Below, one piece after another: positions 15,666 through 24,700 of a stretch of DNA of 64,000 nt. The notes under the pieces are model-generated. The model saw only the letters and a list, made by a program, of their open reading frames with translations. It had not been told where the DNA came from and ran no database searches. The position numbers and the translations under genes were made by a program. Within the stretch, counting starts at the first letter, position 1. Every line of letters starts with the position of its first letter. This stretch comes from Eubacteriaceae bacterium. Lineage in GTDB: Bacteria; Bacillota; Clostridia; Eubacteriales; Anaerofustaceae. Location of the stretch: the NCBI GenBank assembly GCA_017551505.1, contig JAFZLL010000042.1:42938-106937 (forward strand), given 5' to 3'.

Positions 15666-16889
15666 TCATACCAGTTGCACCAAATAAAACTTAAGGTAGT
15701 CGGTCTCAGGCACGTTCCAGAGGATGGGGTGGTCTGCAGCCTGGCGCCGGTATTCGATCTGGCGTACATCCATGGACGACTGTTTTGCCGCAGTTTCGAT
15801 AACATTTCGGAATTCCTTTTCACCGAGGAAATGCGAGCAGGAACAGCTGGCAAGGTATCCGCCTCTTCTTAAAGCCTTCATCGCCTTTGTGTTCAGTGAG
15901 ACATACCCGCGGTAAGCGGCCTTCTCGGTTTTGCGTGATTTGGTGAAGGCGGGCGGATCCAGGATGATGAGATCATATTCCCCCTTCTTCACGGTATCCA
16001 GAAAATCAAAAACATCGGAGACCACGAAGTCCACTTTATCTGACAGTCCGTTGAGCCTTGCGTTTTCTGTTGCCTGCTCGATCGCGCCTTTTGAAATATC
16101 CACTGCGGTCACCCTGTCCGCGCCGCCCATTGCGGCGCACAGCGCGAAGGATCCCGTATGAGTGCAGCAGTCCAGGACCCTTTTACCCCTGGCGAGATTC
16201 ATTACCGTCCGCCTGTTGTATTTCTGATCCAGATAGAAGCCCGTTTTCTGGCCGTTTACGAAATCGACGATATATTTAACGCCATTCTCTTCTATTATTA
16301 CGGAGTTCTTCTCCGGAACGGCTATGTCCGGCAGGAGGTAGTAACCCTTTTTTTCCTCAAGGCCCTCGAGCTGCCTCATTGTCTCGTCATCCCTCTCGTA
16401 GATGCCGGAAATGTCCTCGCCGTCGGTTGTCAGGGTATCGTAAATGATTGGCATAAGCAACGGTTTGATCTTCTCCATCCCGTAGGAAGTCGTCTGGGTG
16501 ACTATGACATCATCAAACCGGTCAGCCGTGAGCCCGGGAAAACCATCCGCTTCCCCGAAGATCAGGCGGCAGGCCTTCCTGTCCGTTTCGTTCATGACGC
16601 TTTTACGGTATGCCCAGGCATATTCAACACGGCGCTGCCAGAAGGCTCTGTCGAAATTGTCATTGGCATTGCGGGACAGCAGCCTCACGCGTATCTTGCT
16701 TTTCTCGCTGATGAACCCGCTTCCCAGATATTTTCCGCCTGCCCCGGCTACGTCGGCTATCCCTCCGTTCTCGAAGGTATCCGGCTCTGCCTGCACGTCC
16801 GAAGCATAGAGCCACGGATGTCCGGCACCGAGCCACCTCTCGCCCTTTGCAGTCACTGTAAAAATGGGATAATCCCGCTTAGTTTTCAT
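15666..16889 (-). CDS. RlmI-like 23S rRNA m5C methyltransferase
   Basis: RlmI-family class I rRNA methyltransferase, which places a methyl on C5 of a cytosine in 23S rRNA. The N-terminal PUA domain reads GERWLGAGHPWLYASDV (~13-29); a central EEHD-like part has IVDFVNGQKTGFYLDQKYNR; the Rossmann core has VLDCCTHTGSFALCAA (motif I), VTAVDISKGAI, and LIILDPPAFTKS (motif IV, DPPxF), with SCSCSH holding the late cysteine typical of m5C enzymes. I chose the ATG at 16889 with GGAG 7 nt upstream; a longer form from 16952 would run into the htpG promoter. It is divergent from htpG. Confidence 0.92.
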   Translation of the reverse strand: MKTKRDYPIFTVTAKGERWLGAGHPWLYASDVQAEPDTFENGGIADVAGAGGKYLGSGFISEKSKIRVRLLSRNANDNFDRAFWQRRVEYAWAYRKSVMNETDRKACRLIFGEADGFPGLTADRFDDVIVTQTTSYGMEKIKPLLMPIIYDTLTTDGEDISGIYERDDETMRQLEGLEEKKGYYLLPDIAVPEKNSVIIEENGVKYIVDFVNGQKTGFYLDQKYNRRTVMNLARGKRVLDCCTHTGSFALCAAMGGADRVTAVDISKGAIEQATENARLNGLSDKVDFVVSDVFDFLDTVKKGEYDLIILDPPAFTKSRKTEKAAYRGYVSLNTKAMKALRRGGYLASCSCSHFLGEKEFRNVIETAAKQSSMDVRQIEYRRQAADHPILWNVPETDYLKFYLVQLV

Positions 16890-16946
16890 AGCATTCTCCG
16901 TATAGACGGGATTATACCATCCCATGGGATTCTTTTCAATTTGGTG

Positions 16947-16975
16947 TTGCAAAACGGGAAGTATAAGACTATGAT
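16947..16975 (+). promoter_or_regulatory. sigma-A promoter of htpG
   Basis: TTGCAA (16947-16952) and TATGAT (16970-16975) with a 17-nt spacer. The predicted start near 16982 lies within the CIRCE-like operator. Confidence 0.75.
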
Positions 16976-16979
16976 ATTA

Positions 16980-17006
16980 TCAGCAGACAAGCATGTAGAG
17001 TGCTAA
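16980..17006 (+). promoter_or_regulatory. CIRCE-like HrcA operator before htpG
   Basis: CIRCE is TTAGCACTC-N9-GAGTGCTAA. Here the right half GAGTGCTAA (16998-17006) is perfect, the spacer is exactly 9 nt, and the left half TCAGCAGAC (16980-16988) matches 6 of 9. Its position over the predicted transcription start is right for HrcA repression. hrcA is not in the window. Confidence 0.6.
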
Positions 17007-17036
17007 AATATAACTATACCGAAAGGAAGAATACAT

Positions 17037-18953
17037 ATGGCAAAAAGACAATTCAAAGCTGAGCCGAAACGGCTCCTGGACCTGATGATCAACTCCATCT
17101 ACACCAACAGGGAGATATTCCTCAGGGAGCTGATATCGAACGCCAGCGACGCCATCGATAAGCTCTATTACAAATTCCTGACGGAAGGCGTGGGCGGCAA
17201 GAGCCGCAGCGATTTCTCCATCCGGGTGACTCCCGACAAGGCTGCCCGCACGCTGACCATTTCCGATGACGGGATAGGCATGACGAAGGATGAACTGGCA
17301 GAGAACCTCGGTATCATCGCCAAAAGCGGGAGCGAGGATTTCAAGAAAGCCCTGGACACCAAGGAGGATATAGACATAATCGGCCAATTCGGCGTAGGGT
17401 TCTATTCCGCTTTCATGGTGGCTAAAAACGTAAAGGTGCGCAGCCTTGCCTACGGTGAGACACAGGCATATCAATGGGAGTCCGAAGGCACCGACGGCTA
17501 TACCATCAGCGAATGCGATAAAGAGGGGAACGGAACAGAGATCATCCTGACGCTGCGTGAGGATACCGAAGCCGAGCAGTATTCCACTTATCTGGAGGAG
17601 TATACGCTCAGGCGTCTCATCACCCATTATTCCGACTATATCCGCTACCCCATCATCATGCAGGTGACTAAGAGGAGGGAGATTCCTGCCAGTGACGAGG
17701 AGAAGGAGAAGGACGATTACGAGCCCAGATACGAGTCCTTCCGGGAGGACGAAACGATCAACAGCATGGTCCCCCTCTGGAAGAAGGCGAAGAAGGATAT
17801 CACGCAGGACGAGTATGACCATTTCTACGAGGACAACTTCCACGATTACCAGGCGCCTTTAAGGGTGATCCATACCAATGCCGAAGGCGCACTGAACTAC
17901 AATGCACTGCTGTTCATCCCCCAGGAGGCGTCCTACGACTATTACACGAGGGACTTCGAGAAAGGGCTCGCTCTATACACCAACGGCGTGCTCATTATGG
18001 AAAAATGCGCCGAGATGCTGCCGGACTACTTCAGCTTTGTAAAGGGACTCGTGGACAGCTCCGATCTTACACTGAACATCTCCAGGGAAACGCTGCAGCA
18101 CGACAGGCAGCTGAGGGCTATCGCCTCTCATCTCGAAAAGAAGATAAAGACAGAGCTGAAGGAGATGCTGACGAAGGACAGGGAGAAATACGAAGGCTTC
18201 TTCAGATCCTTCGGCAGGCAGATCAAGTACGGACTGTACAGCGACTACGGAATCCATAAGGACGTGCTCTCGGATCTCGTGCTCTTCGAGTCCTCTTACG
18301 AAGGCAAGCCGGTGACCTTCGAGGAATATATCTCCCGCATGGCTCCGGATCAGAAATACATCTATTACGCATGCGGGGAGAATGCCTCCCGCATCGCTTC
18401 GATGCCGCAGACCGAAGCTTTGAAGGCCAAAGGATATGAGATCCTCTACTGCACGCAGGATGTGGACGAATTCGCACTCAAGACCATAGAAAAGGTGAAC
18501 GACAAACCGTTCCGCAACATTTCCGAAGGGGATCTTGGGATAGAGCTTTCCGAAGAGGAAAAGGAACAGGTAAAAAAGGCAGGGGAAGAGAACAGCGACC
18601 TGCTCAAGGCAATGAAGGAGCATCTTTCCGATAAGGTGTCTGATGTGAAGATATCTTCGCGCCTGACCGACCACGCAGTCTGCCTTTCCACACAGGGAGG
18701 TCTTTCCATCGATATGGAGAAAGTGCTCAACGCAATGCCATCGTCATACCAGAAGGTGAAGGCGGAAAAGGTTCTGGAGCTGAACAGCAGCCATCCGGTA
18801 TTCGCGACCCTTAAGGAAGCCTTTGACGCCGGCAATACCGATAAGCTCGATGATTACACCGATCTGCTGTATAACCAGGCGCTGCTTATCGAAGGATTGC
18901 CTGTGGAAGATCCTTCCAGGCTTTCAGATATGATCTGCCGTCTGATGAAATAA
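17037..18953 (+). CDS. htpG: molecular chaperone HtpG (Hsp90)
   Basis: Cytosolic Hsp90 homodimer, an ATP-driven chaperone. The GHKL ATPase domain has ELISNASDAIDKLYY (the Glu/Asn pair for catalysis and magnesium), DDGIGMTKDEL, and IGQFGVGFYSAFMVAKNVKV as the lid/G-motif. The middle domain has GVLIMEKCAEMLPDYFSF and SSDLTLNISRETLQ with the catalytic-loop Arg. The C-terminal dimerisation domain ends at VEDPSRLSDMICRLMK. The 638-aa length is normal for a bacterial Hsp90. AAGGAAG precedes the ATG. It has its own promoter and a CIRCE-like operator, consistent with heat-shock control by HrcA. Confidence 0.97.
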   Translation: MAKRQFKAEPKRLLDLMINSIYTNREIFLRELISNASDAIDKLYYKFLTEGVGGKSRSDFSIRVTPDKAARTLTISDDGIGMTKDELAENLGIIAKSGSEDFKKALDTKEDIDIIGQFGVGFYSAFMVAKNVKVRSLAYGETQAYQWESEGTDGYTISECDKEGNGTEIILTLREDTEAEQYSTYLEEYTLRRLITHYSDYIRYPIIMQVTKRREIPASDEEKEKDDYEPRYESFREDETINSMVPLWKKAKKDITQDEYDHFYEDNFHDYQAPLRVIHTNAEGALNYNALLFIPQEASYDYYTRDFEKGLALYTNGVLIMEKCAEMLPDYFSFVKGLVDSSDLTLNISRETLQHDRQLRAIASHLEKKIKTELKEMLTKDREKYEGFFRSFGRQIKYGLYSDYGIHKDVLSDLVLFESSYEGKPVTFEEYISRMAPDQKYIYYACGENASRIASMPQTEALKAKGYEILYCTQDVDEFALKTIEKVNDKPFRNISEGDLGIELSEEEKEQVKKAGEENSDLLKAMKEHLSDKVSDVKISSRLTDHAVCLSTQGGLSIDMEKVLNAMPSSYQKVKAEKVLELNSSHPVFATLKEAFDAGNTDKLDDYTDLLYNQALLIEGLPVEDPSRLSDMICRLMK

Positions 18954-18981
18954 CGGGAAAATTCAATATGATCTTCAATCC

Positions 18982-19010
18982 GGCCCGGCGCAGGCTCTTC
19001 GCGCCGGGCC
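18982..19010 (+). terminator. GC-rich hairpin after htpG
   Basis: GGCCCGGCGC (18982-18991) pairs with GCGCCGGGCC (19001-19010). The T-tract is poor (TTGCC), so it could be a weak terminator or a 3' stabilising hairpin. Confidence 0.55.
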
Positions 19011-19121
19011 TTGCCATATCCTGCAGGGACAAAGACAGTGTCTTTCGGGCTGTCCCTCGGTGATAGGGTAAATGCTCCTATGATCCCGATACGATATAGG
19101 ATATGATCTGATACCCCGGAT

Positions 19122-19146
19122 AAAAAAAACGGCCTTTCAGCCGTTT
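19122..19146 (-). terminator. terminator of tRNA-Lys
   Basis: In the minus direction AAACGGC pairs with GCCGTTT across a six-base loop and is followed by a T8 run. It lies 9 nt past the tRNA 3' end. Confidence 0.85.
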
Positions 19147-19155
19147 GATTTTTAG

Positions 19156-19231
19156 TGGTGATCCATCAGGGGCTCGAACCCTGGACACCCTGATTAAGAG
19201 TCAGGTGCTCTACCAGCTGAGCTAATGGACC
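19156..19231 (-). tRNA. tRNA-Lys (anticodon CTT)
   Basis: Full cloverleaf on the minus strand: acceptor GGTCCAT pairs with ATGGATC (one G-T), the D-arm is GCTCAGCTGGTAGAGC, the anticodon stem CCTGA/TCAGG holds loop CTCTTAA (anticodon CTT), the T-arm has GGTTCGAGCC, and the 3' CCA is encoded. Total 76 nt. It stands alone, not in a tRNA cluster. Confidence 0.97.
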
Positions 19232-19391
19232 ATAATTCCGCAAGCGATATCTTACTACATTTGCATATCCATTGCAAGTATAAATTGAAAAAACGTCGTG
19301 AACAGGCCATGACGCAGTCTTGCATGCCAATATCCGGCCCGGTTGTTGATAAGGCGCGAAATATGATATAATTCAGTATCGGAGCAAAATC

Positions 19392-20468
19392 ATGAGATTC
19401 GTACACGTTTCGGATATACATCTGTTCAAAAGCATGGAGTCGGGGAAGCTTCCTTCCGCTGCTGCCTCCCAGTACCGCAGGGAGATATTTGCCGCGTTCA
19501 GCGAAGTGGTTTCCAGAGCAAAGAACGCCGATGTGCTCCTTATATCGGGGGATATGGTGCAGATGGACTGCGCCCGCCTTTCCGACATCAAGCGCATCTA
19601 TGAGCTGTTCGAGCGCATACCGGACACGAAGGTCTTCCTGTCCTGCGGGAACCACGATTATCTCACACCCGGGAGCCTCTATCTGGCTACCGCGCGTCCG
19701 GAGAACCTGTTCATCTTTCCGGACAGCCTCACCAGCGTATATCTGGAGGACATCAATACCCGTGTCTGGGGCTTCAGCTGGGCACGGCCCGTATATGATT
19801 CCATGCCCTTCGAGCTGCCGGAGCTGAATAAAAACGAAATAAACCTCATGTGCCTGCACGGCGATGCTTTATCCGCCCGCGGGCCCTATATGCCCTTGGA
19901 CGCCAAGGCGTTCGCACGGGCCGGCTTCGATTATGCGGCCCTCGGCCATATCCACAAGCCTCAGCGGATCAACGACAGCGCGTTTTACGCCGGCAGCATG
20001 GCGCCTCTCGATTTCAGTGAGGCCGGTCGTCACGGTTTCTTTTCCGGGGAGGCGGATACGGGAAAGCTGTCCGTAAGCTTCACCCCTGTTGCCATCCGGG
20101 AGTTCGAAGATATTGCCGTGGACGTGACCGGCATGGAGAGCCACGCTGCCATCGTGGAAGCTGCCAGGGAAAAAATAAAGGATCCTTCCCGTGATTTCGT
20201 GAGGATGACCTTCACGGGTGCAAGGGGGGAAGATATAGATATCTCGGAGGTGGAGATGAGCCTCGGTGAAGATATGTATTGTCCTGTGTTCGCGGACGAC
20301 ACAGTCGCGGATTACGACCTGGACTCTCTGTTCAGGGAAAACGAGGGCAACGTGATCGGGCTCTTCATCCAGGAATACAGGCAAAAGGCCGAGACAGACA
20401 AGACGGCCCGGGCCGCGCTTTACGCAGGACTGGACGCTCTTCTGTCATCAGGGAGGAACGACAGTTGA
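19392..20468 (+). CDS. SbcD/YhaO-like DNA-repair metallophosphoesterase
   Basis: Mre11/SbcD-type nuclease, the partner of an SMC-like ATPase in double-strand-end processing. Metal motifs are FVHVSDIHLF, LISGDMVQMD, LSCGNHDYLT, CLHGDAL and ALGHIHKPQ, in the expected order. The C-terminal ~130 residues, containing RMTFTGARGEDIDISEVE, form the capping domain seen in YhaO. 358 aa fits YhaO better than SbcD. Start: GGAG 6 nt before the ATG. Its stop overlaps the start of the next gene in a TTGA, so nuclease and ATPase are co-translated, as in other YhaO/YhaN pairs. Confidence 0.9.
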   Translation: MRFVHVSDIHLFKSMESGKLPSAAASQYRREIFAAFSEVVSRAKNADVLLISGDMVQMDCARLSDIKRIYELFERIPDTKVFLSCGNHDYLTPGSLYLATARPENLFIFPDSLTSVYLEDINTRVWGFSWARPVYDSMPFELPELNKNEINLMCLHGDALSARGPYMPLDAKAFARAGFDYAALGHIHKPQRINDSAFYAGSMAPLDFSEAGRHGFFSGEADTGKLSVSFTPVAIREFEDIAVDVTGMESHAAIVEAAREKIKDPSRDFVRMTFTGARGEDIDISEVEMSLGEDMYCPVFADDTVADYDLDSLFRENEGNVIGLFIQEYRQKAETDKTARAALYAGLDALLSSGRNDS

Positions 20469-22897
20469 ACATCAAGAAGATAAGGATGAATTCCTTCGGC
20501 AAGTTCACCGACAGGACGATCGACTTCTCCTCAGGGCTCAATGTGATCTTCGGGATCAACGAGGCTGGCAAAAGCACAGTTCACTCTTTCCTCAGGGCGA
20601 TGCTCTTCGGCATATATAAGCCGGACAGGAAAAAACGCTCGTATGAGGATTTTTATCTTAAATATGTACCGTGGTACGGCGAGAACTACGGGGGAAGCCT
20701 CACTTTTGAGAACAGCGACGGGGAGTATACTATCCGCAGAAACCTGAGGAAAGCCGACGGTAACGTGACCGTCACCGAGGATGCGACTGGGAAGGATATA
20801 ACCGACATGCTGCCTTATGACCCCGTAGCCCGGCAAGCGGATACTTCTTCATTGCTCGGGATAAACACGTCGGTCTATGACAACACGGTCAGCGTATCGC
20901 AGATGGGCTCCGCAACTAAGGAGGCACTGTCCGACGAGCTGAGCGAGATCATACTGAACACGTCGCTTACCAATTCCCCAGGAGTATCCTACAAAAAGGC
21001 ACTGGAAAAGCTGACACGGGAAAAGGAAAAAATCGGCACACCGACGAGGAAGTCCACTCCGCGAGGGGAAGCCGAAACGAGGCTGAACGCGCTGAATGCC
21101 GAGATGGCATCCGCTCTTATAGCGAAGGAGGAAAACGCCGAACGCTATAAACGGATCGAGGAGATCGGCGAAAAGGTAAAGGAGAACGATTCAGTGCGCG
21201 CCTCCCTCTCAAGCAGGCGGCAGATGGTGAAGGCATCGGAATACATTTCCAGATACAACAAATTCAAGGCTGCGACTTCATCGCTCCAAGGACTCAATGA
21301 CATAATGAACGAGCCTGTGAGAGTCAGCGAAGGCGAGTACAGGCGTTACGGCGAGGTCAAGGCCATGATGGCAGACGCCAAGGAAGAATACAGCAGGACC
21401 CTCCTCGAATATTCCGAGGCGCAGAAAGAGTCCCGTGTACTGGAGGAAAAGCTCGCGGAGCTCTCGCAGGAACAGATAGATATGCGGGATACCGCAAAGG
21501 ATGCCGCCGTATTCGAAAACGTAACTGCGGAGCTTACCCGCATAAAGGAGGAGAGGGAGAGCGACGAGAGGGCTCCTCTGATCGAGGAGAGATACGTCAG
21601 GGCAGACAGGATGAAACTGCTGTGCCTCATGATCTCCGCCGGCCTCGCGGGCGTTTCGGCGGTGATGTCGCTGGGAGGGCTCGTTTCATCCAATACAATC
21701 TGGTTCAAATACGCACTCATAGGCGCCGTTCTATGCGCTGTTTGTGTGGGGACATTGATATACTTCCTGTTCAGCAGTTGGGCAATCAAAAAGGAATACG
21801 AAAGCATCGTAAAAAGGACCGGGCTGGAAGTGGCCTACAGGGAACAGCTGTCATCCTTCCTATCCAAATACGGGGCCTCGGACTTAATGGAACTCAGCGA
21901 CATCTTTGAGAGGGCTGAATACCTGTCGAACGAGACTGCAAGGCTGACCAAGGAGAAGGATAAAGCCGCACAGAGCATCGAGGTCGGACTGAAAAGGGCC
22001 AAAGAACTGGAGACCAAGCTCAGGGATGACGGGCAGCTCCTGTCATCCATACTGAGATCCGCACGTTGCGAGGACGAGGAGGCTCTGGACAGGGAATACT
22101 CCAAGATACGCGCCAAGGAGATCGCCAAGGTAAGATATGAGGAAGCGCTGAAGGCAGCAACCCTCCAGCTTGGTGATTTGGATGAGGAGACCCTTGCCGG
22201 GAAGGCGCAGGCGGCGATCGCAGCCGGGGCAAGCGCGGATCTGCCTGAGGATTATGTCCTGAAGCTTGCTCAGGAAGAAAAGGAGACCTATGACGAATAC
22301 AACCGCCTGACCGAGGAAGTCTCCAGACTCAAAGGCGCCATCGGGGAAAGCGAATCCCACTCAAGGCCGGTCAGCGAGATCACCGAGGACATAGCCTCGG
22401 TAAAGGCCGAGATAGACGACCTTGACAGGAGATACAGGGCGTTTTCGGATGCACAGGAGTCGATAGTAAGGATCTCGGAGGACATAAAGGGCTATATCTC
22501 CGGCAGGTTCAACGATTACGTTTCCGAGCTTCTCAGCGCTGTTACGGGCGGCAGGTATACGAAGGTATACGTTTCCGACAAGCTCACCATACAGGTCCGG
22601 GATGAGGCTTCGGACAAGCTGGTAGACCTGAAGGATCTATCCGGCGGGACGATAGACCAGTGCTACTTCGCGGTGCGCTTTGCTGCCGCGGACCTTATCG
22701 TCCCCGATAAAACCATACCTATAATACTGGACGACTGCTTCGTACAGTACGACGAGGACAGGCTCATGAATATCATGACGCTCCTCGCCAAAGCCTCGGA
22801 CAAAAGGCAGATACTGCTGTTTACCTGCCGCAGAGCGGAAACGCAGGCCCTTGACAGACTGGGCATACCCTACAATTACATAGATCTCGGGAGATAG
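20465..22897 (+). CDS. YhaN-like SMC/Rad50-type AAA ATPase
   Basis: An 810-aa ABC/SMC-like ATPase working with the preceding nuclease. Residues 1-40 have IRMNSFGKFTDRTIDF and Walker A FGINEAGKSTVHSF; a long coiled-coil middle part is rich in K/E heptads; two membrane-like helices lie at ~381-405 and ~417-440, a feature of YhaN; the C-terminus holds the signature DLSGGTIDQCYFAVRFA (~722) and Walker B IPIILDDCFVQYDE (~751). The start is TTG at 20465 with GGAGG upstream, overlapping the nuclease stop. Membrane anchoring distinguishes it from SbcC. A function in DNA-end repair or phage defence is inferred from the family. Confidence 0.88.
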   Translation: MNIKKIRMNSFGKFTDRTIDFSSGLNVIFGINEAGKSTVHSFLRAMLFGIYKPDRKKRSYEDFYLKYVPWYGENYGGSLTFENSDGEYTIRRNLRKADGNVTVTEDATGKDITDMLPYDPVARQADTSSLLGINTSVYDNTVSVSQMGSATKEALSDELSEIILNTSLTNSPGVSYKKALEKLTREKEKIGTPTRKSTPRGEAETRLNALNAEMASALIAKEENAERYKRIEEIGEKVKENDSVRASLSSRRQMVKASEYISRYNKFKAATSSLQGLNDIMNEPVRVSEGEYRRYGEVKAMMADAKEEYSRTLLEYSEAQKESRVLEEKLAELSQEQIDMRDTAKDAAVFENVTAELTRIKEERESDERAPLIEERYVRADRMKLLCLMISAGLAGVSAVMSLGGLVSSNTIWFKYALIGAVLCAVCVGTLIYFLFSSWAIKKEYESIVKRTGLEVAYREQLSSFLSKYGASDLMELSDIFERAEYLSNETARLTKEKDKAAQSIEVGLKRAKELETKLRDDGQLLSSILRSARCEDEEALDREYSKIRAKEIAKVRYEEALKAATLQLGDLDEETLAGKAQAAIAAGASADLPEDYVLKLAQEEKETYDEYNRLTEEVSRLKGAIGESESHSRPVSEITEDIASVKAEIDDLDRRYRAFSDAQESIVRISEDIKGYISGRFNDYVSELLSAVTGGRYTKVYVSDKLTIQVRDEASDKLVDLKDLSGGTIDQCYFAVRFAAADLIVPDKTIPIILDDCFVQYDEDRLMNIMTLLAKASDKRQILLFTCRRAETQALDRLGIPYNYIDLGR

Positions 22898-22992
22898 AGA
22901 CGTATTAATATTTCATAAAAACAGGCTTACAGGTGCCAACGTGCCTGCAACTTTGCTATAATCCGATATAGTCTGTTCATTACGGAGGGATC

Positions 22993-23442
22993 ATGAAAAA
23001 GAAAACCGCTGCGGCCCTGGCCGCTTTCATATGTTTCGTACTGCTGTTATCCGGGTGCGCCGCGTATAAGGAGCACTCAAAGGAGCTTTCCGCCACGGTA
23101 GGCATCTGGTATCTGGACAGCGTATACATCAACACAAAGCCGGTCGAATCGGGCAGCGTGAAGATGGAGATAAAAGAAGACTACTCCGGCATATACACCG
23201 AATACTTCGACAATATGGACGGAACGATGAGCGAGAAGACCCAAAGCCTGAAGGTCACAGGCGGAAACGGAACCCTCACGATGACCGTCGGGGATACATC
23301 GACGACCTATGAATTCAATGTGGACGAAGCCAGCGGTGACTTCCATCTCATCATGACCGACGCCAACGGGGACATCTACCATTACGTGTACCTTTCGGAA
23401 GAAGCATGGAACGAGGAGAAGGCGACCGTACAGAACAAGTGA
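22993..23442 (+). CDS. small lipoprotein, unknown function
   Basis: A 149-aa secreted lipoprotein. The signal is KKK, a hydrophobic stretch, then lipobox LSGC with Cys22 as the lipidated residue. The mature part is beta-rich and polar: VGIWYLDSVYINTKPVESG and GNGTLTMTVGDTSTTYEF. This matches the small beta-sandwich/lipocalin-like lipoproteins common in Clostridia, without a specific role. The same style of domain occurs in the lipoprotein at 56575. An extended -10 (TGCTATAAT, 22955-22962) lies upstream. Confidence 0.8.
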   Translation: MKKKTAAALAAFICFVLLLSGCAAYKEHSKELSATVGIWYLDSVYINTKPVESGSVKMEIKEDYSGIYTEYFDNMDGTMSEKTQSLKVTGGNGTLTMTVGDTSTTYEFNVDEASGDFHLIMTDANGDIYHYVYLSEEAWNEEKATVQNK

Positions 23443-23545
23443 GCGGCGATATATGCTGCCGCAAAACGATGAATGCGGGATCGGCCGTCCTGACCCCGGG
23501 GATATCAGATAATTCGCATATTATAATAAGTATAAGGAGATACTA

Positions 23546-24700
23546 ATGAGACATCTGTTCACTTCCGAATCCGTTACCGAAGGACATCCGGATAAGCTCT
23601 GCGACGCTATCAGCGATGCTGTTCTGGATGAAATGCTAAGGGGAGACAAGAATTCCCGCGTTGCATGCGAATGCATCGCCACGACGGGACTTGTGCTCAT
23701 AGTCGGAGAGATCACGACGGAATGCTACGTGGATATAAACAAGACAGCCAGGGATACTATCAGGGAGATAGGATACACCAGGGCCAAGTACGGCTTCGAC
23801 GCCGACACCTGCGGCATCATGATCTCCATCGACGAGCAGAGCCCCGATATCGCCCTGGGAGTGGACAGGTCGCTGGAGGAAAAGCTTTCCGGCACGAACG
23901 ACGGTCACGGAGCAGGTGACCAGGGACTTATGTTCGGCTTTGCCTGCGATCAGACCGAGACACTCATGCCCGCCCCGATATTCTATGCTCACTCTCTGGC
24001 CAAGCGCCTGGCGATGGTCCGCAAGGACGGTGTTCTCGATTATCTCCGTCCGGACGGCAAGACGCAGGTGACGGTGGAATATGACGGAGATAAGCCGATC
24101 AGGATAGATACCGTAGTCGTCAGCGCCCAGCATAAGCCGGAAGTGGAGCACGATCAGATCGAGCGCGACATTATCGAAAAGGTGATCATGCCGACTCTGC
24201 CCGGGGATCTGCTGGATGACAAGCTTAAGATCTACGTGAACCCCACCGGAAGATTTGTGGAAGGCGGGCCTAAAGGAGACAGCGGACTGACCGGCCGCAA
24301 GATAATCGTGGATACCTACGGTGGCTATGCCCGCCACGGCGGAGGAGCCTTCTCCGGCAAAGACCCCAGCAAGGTGGACCGCAGCGCCGCCTACATGGCA
24401 AGATATGCCGCAAAGAACATTGTCGCCGCGGGGCTAGCACGCCAGTGCGAGATCCAAGTGGCTTACGCGATAGGTGTGGCACGCCCGGTATCGATTGCCA
24501 TAAACACCTCCGGCACCGGTAAATACGGCGATGACAAGCTGGCGCAGCTGGCTGCGGAGAAGTTCGATTTCCGTCCGGACGCCATCATCGACCTGTTTGA
24601 CCTGAAACGCCCGATATATTCCGCCACTTCCGCCTACGGACATTTCGGACGCACAGACATCACATTCCCCTGGGAGGAGATTAACGAAAACCTCTTTTAG
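23546..24700 (+). CDS. metK: S-adenosylmethionine synthetase
   Basis: Makes S-adenosylmethionine from methionine and ATP. The N-terminal domain has [20 protein letters not shown] with the ATP-binding His; the central domain has [13 protein letters not shown] (normally GAGDQG, present as GHGAGDQG); the P-loop-like [18 protein letters not shown] lies at ~270, and [19 protein letters not shown] near the C-terminus. 384 aa is standard. AAGGAG precedes the ATG at 23546. Only ~100 bp lie upstream and I see no S-box (SAM-I) riboswitch there. It supplies SAM for the radical-SAM maturase and methyltransferases nearby, though this need not mean co-regulation. Confidence 0.97.
   Translation: MRHLFTSESVTEGHPDKLCDAISDAVLDEMLRGDKNSRVACECIATTGLVLIVGEITTECYVDINKTARDTIREIGYTRAKYGFDADTCGIMISIDEQSPDIALGVDRSLEEKLSGTNDGHGAGDQGLMFGFACDQTETLMPAPIFYAHSLAKRLAMVRKDGVLDYLRPDGKTQVTVEYDGDKPIRIDTVVVSAQHKPEVEHDQIERDIIEKVIMPTLPGDLLDDKLKIYVNPTGRFVEGGPKGDSGLTGRKIIVDTYGGYARHGGGAFSGKDPSKVDRSAAYMARYAAKNIVAAGLARQCEIQVAYAIGVARPVSIAINTSGTGKYGDDKLAQLAAEKFDFRPDAIIDLFDLKRPIYSATSAYGHFGRTDITFPWEEINENLF

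Noticed and set aside
17973..18674. Long minus-strand open frame opposite htpG
   Set aside because: Mirror image of a strongly coding gene with biased codons; no family match.
23443..23545. Search for a SAM-I (S-box) riboswitch before metK
   Set aside because: Only ~100 bp available, no kink-turn or terminator arrangement seen.
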